From: Acidimicrobiales bacterium
GTDB taxonomy: Bacteria > Actinomycetota > Acidimicrobiia > Acidimicrobiales > Ilumatobacteraceae
Length of the DNA: 9,095 bases
NCBI GenBank assembly: GCA_030830415.1
Contig: JAURNB010000082.1
Location: 1-9,095 of the forward strand
Reading direction: 5' to 3'
Made by a program: the position numbers and the translations under genes. Position 1 is the first letter of the stretch; every line of letters starts with the position of its first letter. Shown here piece after piece: positions 5,662 to 9,095 of this stretch. The notes beneath the pieces were generated by a model, which was given only the letters and a program-made list of their open reading frames with translations, did not search any database and was not told where the DNA came from.

Positions 5662-6870
5662 ATGGGCGAAACAACAATCACTCCACAAGACATTCTTTCC
5701 GCAGCAGACGCGGGACGTGCCTATGTGAAACACACCCCCATCACCCCATCGGCTGCCTTAAGCGAACTGTGCGGAGGCACCGTTGTGCTGAAAGCAGAAA
5801 ACCTCCAGCGCACCGGTTCATTCAAAATTCGAGGGGCACTCAACAAGCTTTCGACCCTCGGGGCGAGTGCCCAGCATGGTGTTGTTGCCGGAAGTGCTGG
5901 CAACCACGCAGGCGCTTTAGCTTTTGCTGCAAAAGCACACGGTGTGAAGTGTGAGATCTTCGTCCCTTCCGGAGCTTCGCTTTCGAAAATTGCTGCCTGT
6001 CGTGCATATGGTGCAACAGCTTCCGAAGGCGGCGAGTCTCTTGATAATGCTGTTGCTCACGCCATGGAACGCGCACAAGAAACTGGAATGGCGTTTTGTC
6101 ACCCCTATGACGATCTTGCAGTCATTGCTGGTCAAGCAACACTTGGACTTGAACTCATTCACGACATTGAAAATTTACGCACTGTTGTCATTCCACTCGG
6201 CGGAGGTGGCTTGGCAGGTGGTACCGCAATTGCACTCAAACAATTTGACCCCAGCATCAAGGTCATCGGCGTTCAGGTCAGTGCATGCGCGCCTTATGCA
6301 CACTCCCCTGCACCTGACGGACCAGTTGTCACCCTCGCCGACGGTATTGCAGTAAAACGACCCGGCACAATTACGCGACCCATTATTGAAAAGTGGCTCG
6401 ACGATGTAGTTGTTGTCGATGAAGAAGATGTTGCTGACGCAATGATTCTTCTCATGGAGCGGGGGAAGTTACTTGTTGAAGGTGGCGGTGCCGTTGGCGT
6501 ATCAGCGCTCATGCGCGGATTGGTATCGCCATCTGCACAGGGCACAACATGTGTGGTTCTTTCTGGTGGCAACGTAGATATGGGTCTCATTCCTGGGCTC
6601 ATTCGACGACACGAAACCCAAGCAGGGCGTCGCCTCATTGTGTTTGTGCGCATCTCTGATCGGCCTGGTGGACTCGCACAGCTTTTAAGTTTGTTCGCAG
6701 AAAATGGTGCAAACCTAGTTGAGGTAGAACATGTGCGCGAAGGGGTTGATCTTCATGTGCGTGAAACCGGAGTGCAAATTGTTCTGGAAACAAGAGGACC
6801 CGAACACGCCGCAACAGTTCTCGCAGCTGCTCGCAGTGGTGGCTATGAAATAACCGAGCTCACTCGCTAA
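5662..6870 (+). CDS. ilvA: Threonine ammonia-lyase (threonine dehydratase), medium form with C-terminal ACT-like domain
   Basis: This PLP enzyme deaminates L-threonine to 2-oxobutanoate and ammonia, the first committed step to isoleucine. From ATG 5662 it has 402 residues: a fold-type II PLP domain (about 1-315) and an ACT-like domain (about 325-400, starting RLIVFVRISDRPGGLAQLL). Lys55 in GSFKIRGA is the expected Schiff-base lysine; LGGGGLAGG (179-187) is the phosphate-binding loop; AVKRPG, VEGGGAVGVSALM and SGGNVD (301-306) are as in the family. The usual SxGNHAQG motif reads SAGNHAGA, losing the Gln. A GTG two codons upstream is an alternative start. The size and single ACT-like domain match the medium form, which may be feedback-regulated or catabolic; this cannot be decided here. 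It is on the opposite strand to all other genes, convergent with nuoN, with 11 bases between their stops. Confidence 0.93.
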   Translation: MGETTITPQDILSAADAGRAYVKHTPITPSAALSELCGGTVVLKAENLQRTGSFKIRGALNKLSTLGASAQHGVVAGSAGNHAGALAFAAKAHGVKCEIFVPSGASLSKIAACRAYGATASEGGESLDNAVAHAMERAQETGMAFCHPYDDLAVIAGQATLGLELIHDIENLRTVVIPLGGGGLAGGTAIALKQFDPSIKVIGVQVSACAPYAHSPAPDGPVVTLADGIAVKRPGTITRPIIEKWLDDVVVVDEEDVADAMILLMERGKLLVEGGGAVGVSALMRGLVSPSAQGTTCVVLSGGNVDMGLIPGLIRRHETQAGRRLIVFVRISDRPGGLAQLLSLFAENGANLVEVEHVREGVDLHVRETGVQIVLETRGPEHAATVLAAARSGGYEITELTR

Positions 6871-6888
6871 AAAAATAACTACTAGCGA
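6864..6888. terminator. Small inverted repeat between convergent ilvA and nuoN, possible weak bidirectional terminator
   Basis: TCGCTA (6864-6869) and TAGCGA (6883-6888) are perfect reverse complements separated by 13 bases that include a run of A residues. The arms include bases of both stop codons, TAA of ilvA and TAG of nuoN. The hairpin is short with a large loop, so termination activity is doubtful, but it is the only hairpin at a convergent gene junction in this window. Confidence 0.25.
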
Positions 6889-8396
6889 CCAGTAAGTGCT
6901 GCAACTTGTTGTGTTGCGTCGAGCAACCAACCAGGAACTACACCGATAGCGATGGTGAAAATAGCGGCTATCGCTACAGCAAGACCCGTTAAGAAAGGCA
7001 CTTGTATAGGTGTATTTTCTGCGGTCTCTTCTTCAAGCCACACACTCACCATGATGCGCAAGTAGAGGAATGCACCAATAACCGATGCGACCATCGCAGC
7101 AATTGCAATTGCGTAGCTATTCACTTCAACTGCTGCCTTGATGACACCAAACTTTGCAACAAAACCTGATGTCAATGGCACACCTGCTTGCGCAAGGAGA
7201 AACACGGTGAGCGCCAATGCAAGTGCGGGCTGTTGTTTTCCAAGCCCCTTGAAGTCAGACAATTCAGTTGCGGTATCGCCCTTGCGTGCTACCAAACCAA
7301 CAACAGCAAATGTACCAATGACCAAAACTGTGTACAGCAACAAGTAGGTCATGACACCTGAGATGCCATTTCCCGCATCGGGACTATTTGGATGCGCTGC
7401 AGCCTCGATACCTACCAACATAAAACCAGCATGGCTAATTGATGAGTACGCAAGCATGCGCTTGACATTTGTTTGCGTCACAGCAAGGAGCGAACCAACG
7501 ACAATGCTCAAAAGTGCAAGCACCCAAATGATGGGGCGCCAGTCGTCGACACGCGTTGGCAATGCTGTCAAGGTAACGCGAAGCAGGGCAGCGAACGCTG
7601 CAGTTTTTCCAGCCGATGCCATAAACGCGGTGACCGGAGTTGGTGCACCTTGGTACACATCGGGTGTCCACATGTGAAATGGAACTGCTGCCACTTTGAA
7701 AGCCAAGCCCACAAGCATGAGGCCAGTACCTACGAGTAAGAAAACATCATTACGGGGTACTGATTGCGAAGAAGACAGCGCTGTGAAGATGCCCGAGATG
7801 TTCGTTGTTTTTGTTGCACCATAAACAAGTGCAATTCCGTACATAAAAAAGGCCGACGAAAAGCCACCGAGAATGAAGTACTTCAGACCAGATTCTTGGC
7901 TCTCACTGCGCCGACGATTGCTTGCCGCAAGCACATAAAGCGACAGGCTCAAAGTTTCTAGACCAAGGAAAAGAACGATGAGATCATTTGACGCGACCAT
8001 GATGATGCCGCCGATAGCTGCGGTGAGGTACAACACATACAGTTCGGGTCCGTCATCGGAGTCGCGCTGGAGATAATCGCTAGTGAGCAAACTGCACAAA
8101 AACACCGCGGCACAAATACTGATTGTTCCGAGAAGTGCAAAGTGGTCGAGTGCTAATGCATCACCGAAAATTGCTCGTGGCTTTTCATTCGTTACGTTGT
8201 CCCATAACAAAACAGTAGAAATCAAAGTAATTGCAGCAGTGGCAGCACTAAGAATTCCATACCAATGACGTGGCCATTGGGGCGTGAGAGAACCCACCAG
8301 CATGAGAACAACAATGCCGCCCAGCAAGATGAAAAGAGGGTTGAGATAAAACCAAGGAACACTTGGTCCGACAAGTTTTTCGGCGGCGAACAACAT
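6882..8396 (-). CDS. nuoN: NADH-quinone oxidoreductase subunit N (antiporter-like membrane subunit)
   Basis: NuoN is one of the three antiporter-like proton-pumping subunits of complex I. The 504-residue protein is highly hydrophobic, with about 14 membrane segments, and carries the expected charged residues: Glu147 in GLETLSLSLYVLAA, Lys172 in LKYFILGGFSSAFF, Lys234 and His241 in LAFKVAAVPFHMWTPDVYQGAPTPV, Lys264 in ASAGKTAAF, Lys312 and His322 in VKRMLAYSSISHAGF, and Lys415 in GFVAKFGV. Spacing of several of these agrees with E. coli NuoN (Glu133, Lys158, Lys217, His224, Lys247). The start ATG overlaps the nuoM stop by one base (TGATG) and has GAGGA six bases upstream. It is followed by a convergent ilvA rather than another nuo gene, so it is probably the last gene of its transcript. 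Confidence 0.96.
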   Translation of the reverse strand: MLFAAEKLVGPSVPWFYLNPLFILLGGIVVLMLVGSLTPQWPRHWYGILSAATAAITLISTVLLWDNVTNEKPRAIFGDALALDHFALLGTISICAAVFLCSLLTSDYLQRDSDDGPELYVLYLTAAIGGIIMVASNDLIVLFLGLETLSLSLYVLAASNRRRSESQESGLKYFILGGFSSAFFMYGIALVYGATKTTNISGIFTALSSSQSVPRNDVFLLVGTGLMLVGLAFKVAAVPFHMWTPDVYQGAPTPVTAFMASAGKTAAFAALLRVTLTALPTRVDDWRPIIWVLALLSIVVGSLLAVTQTNVKRMLAYSSISHAGFMLVGIEAAAHPNSPDAGNGISGVMTYLLLYTVLVIGTFAVVGLVARKGDTATELSDFKGLGKQQPALALALTVFLLAQAGVPLTSGFVAKFGVIKAAVEVNSYAIAIAAMVASVIGAFLYLRIMVSVWLEEETAENTPIQVPFLTGLAVAIAAIFTIAIGVVPGWLLDATQQVAALTGR

Positions 8397-9095
8397 CAGT
8401 GGTCCTCGTGCTTTTCTTCTTTAGCGGCTGGAGCTTTTTCAATTTCCACAACAGCAGGCTCAAAAGTACGACCGCTACGTTCTTCAACGTGTGCGACCAA
8501 TACCTTCACACTTGGCTCAATACGATCCAACATTGGCTTTGGATACACACCGGTGAACACGATGGCAGCAATGAAGGTCAGCAAGAGCATTCCTTCACGA
8601 GGCGTTAGTTCTGGGAATGAAGCATTTGCTTCGTCGACCTCGCCATGGAATACACGCTGGTACGCCCACAACAAATACAACGCTGCCAAGATGACTCCGG
8701 TTGTGCCGACCACAACCCACCAGCGTGCATTTTCAAATGAACCGATGAGGATGAGGAACTCACCAACGAAACCGTTGAGGCCCGGAACTCCAATAGATGA
8801 GAGCATCACCACCATAAAGGCAGCAGCAAAAATAGGGGCGACAGATTGCAGACCTTTGAGTTCTGCAATTTGGCGGGTGTGGCGACGCTCGTAAATCATT
8901 CCTACAAGCAAGAAGAGTGCTCCGGTTGAAATTCCGTGGTTCACCATTTGCATGACGCCACCAGAGAGGGCCACCGACGTAAATGCGAAAGTACCAAGGA
9001 CAATGAATCCGAGGTGAGCTACTGAAGAATAGGCAACGAGACGCTTCAAGTCTTTTTGCATTGTTGCTGCAATGGCTCCCCACAAAATTCCTGCA
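8396..9095 (-). CDS. nuoM: NADH-quinone oxidoreductase subunit M, C-terminal part (5' end beyond the right edge)
   Basis: The frame is open through the right edge, so this is the last 232 residues of a gene that starts outside the window; NuoM is normally about 500 residues. It is an antiporter-like proton-pumping subunit of complex I. Visible landmarks are LKRLVAYSSVAHLGF (the helix with the conserved Lys and His), YERRHTRQIAELKGL, and GVPGLNGFVGEFLIL with the conserved C-terminal Glu that distinguishes NuoM (and separates it from NuoN, which has Lys there). After the last membrane segment the protein ends in a long hydrophilic tail of about 40 residues, rich in Glu, Lys and His (ending EEKHEDH), longer than in many NuoM proteins. 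An apparent TTG start near 9085 is only an artefact of the window edge, since the sequence before it still reads as NuoM. Confidence 0.95.
   Translation of the reverse strand, partial: AGILWGAIAATMQKDLKRLVAYSSVAHLGFIVLGTFAFTSVALSGGVMQMVNHGISTGALFLLVGMIYERRHTRQIAELKGLQSVAPIFAAAFMVVMLSSIGVPGLNGFVGEFLILIGSFENARWWVVVGTTGVILAALYLLWAYQRVFHGEVDEANASFPELTPREGMLLLTFIAAIVFTGVYPKPMLDRIEPSVKVLVAHVEERSGRTFEPAVVEIEKAPAAKEEKHEDH

Noticed and set aside
6294..6653. A 119-codon open frame antisense to ilvA
   Set aside because: It is a shadow of the ilvA codon structure: low-complexity Ser/Thr/Pro/Arg composition, no family resemblance, and ilvA is clearly the coding strand here.
8265..8894. A 209-codon plus-strand open frame opposite nuoM and nuoN
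   Set aside because: It spans the junction of two well-conserved genes on the other strand, has Ser/Thr/Asn/Lys-rich composition typical of antisense frames of membrane proteins, and matches no family I recognise.

Overview
The window is dominated by a respiratory complex I (type I NADH-dehydrogenase-like, NDH-1) locus, almost all of it on the minus strand and therefore read from high to low coordinates. Base composition looks close to half G+C. The NuoI, NuoH and NuoD sequences resemble, from memory, the second complex I type found in Actinomycetota. An actinobacterium of moderate G+C (for example Acidimicrobiia) is my best guess, but this is inference from protein style and not a firm taxonomic call.

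Layout from right to left, in transcription order of the nuo genes: the 3' part of nuoM (running off the right edge) and nuoN (6882-8396), joined by a 1-base stop/start overlap. Then comes a two-gene interruption. ilvA (threonine ammonia-lyase, 5662-6870) is on the plus strand and convergent with nuoN. A class I glutamine-amidotransferase-like gene (4944-5642) is on the minus strand, divergent from ilvA across only about 19 bases. After a 72-base gap the main operon follows: nuoA, nuoB, nuoC, nuoD, nuoH, nuoI, nuoJ and the first ten codons of nuoK at the left edge. nuoC-nuoD, nuoD-nuoH and nuoH-nuoI overlap by a few bases, which indicates translational coupling.

How they work together: NuoB, C, D and I form the peripheral arm core that passes electrons through clusters N6a, N6b and N2 to quinone. 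NuoA, H, J, K, M and N form the proton-pumping membrane arm. The genes for the NADH-oxidising module (nuoE, nuoF, nuoG) are missing from their usual place between nuoD and nuoH, so the complex may take electrons from a donor other than NADH unless those subunits are encoded elsewhere.

The most notable observation is in the quinone site. Aligned by eye without gaps to my memory of Thermus Nqo4, NuoD has Trp where the quinone-ligating Tyr (Tyr87) is expected and Gln where the partner acid (Asp139) is expected, while His38, Arg84 and His169 equivalents are kept. NuoH also differs at its usually conserved PFDLPEAESE loop. Together with the missing EFG module this suggests a complex I variant with an altered donor and possibly altered quinone chemistry. 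There are no RNA genes, mobile elements or CRISPR arrays that I can support, and no gene-free stretch longer than 100 bases.
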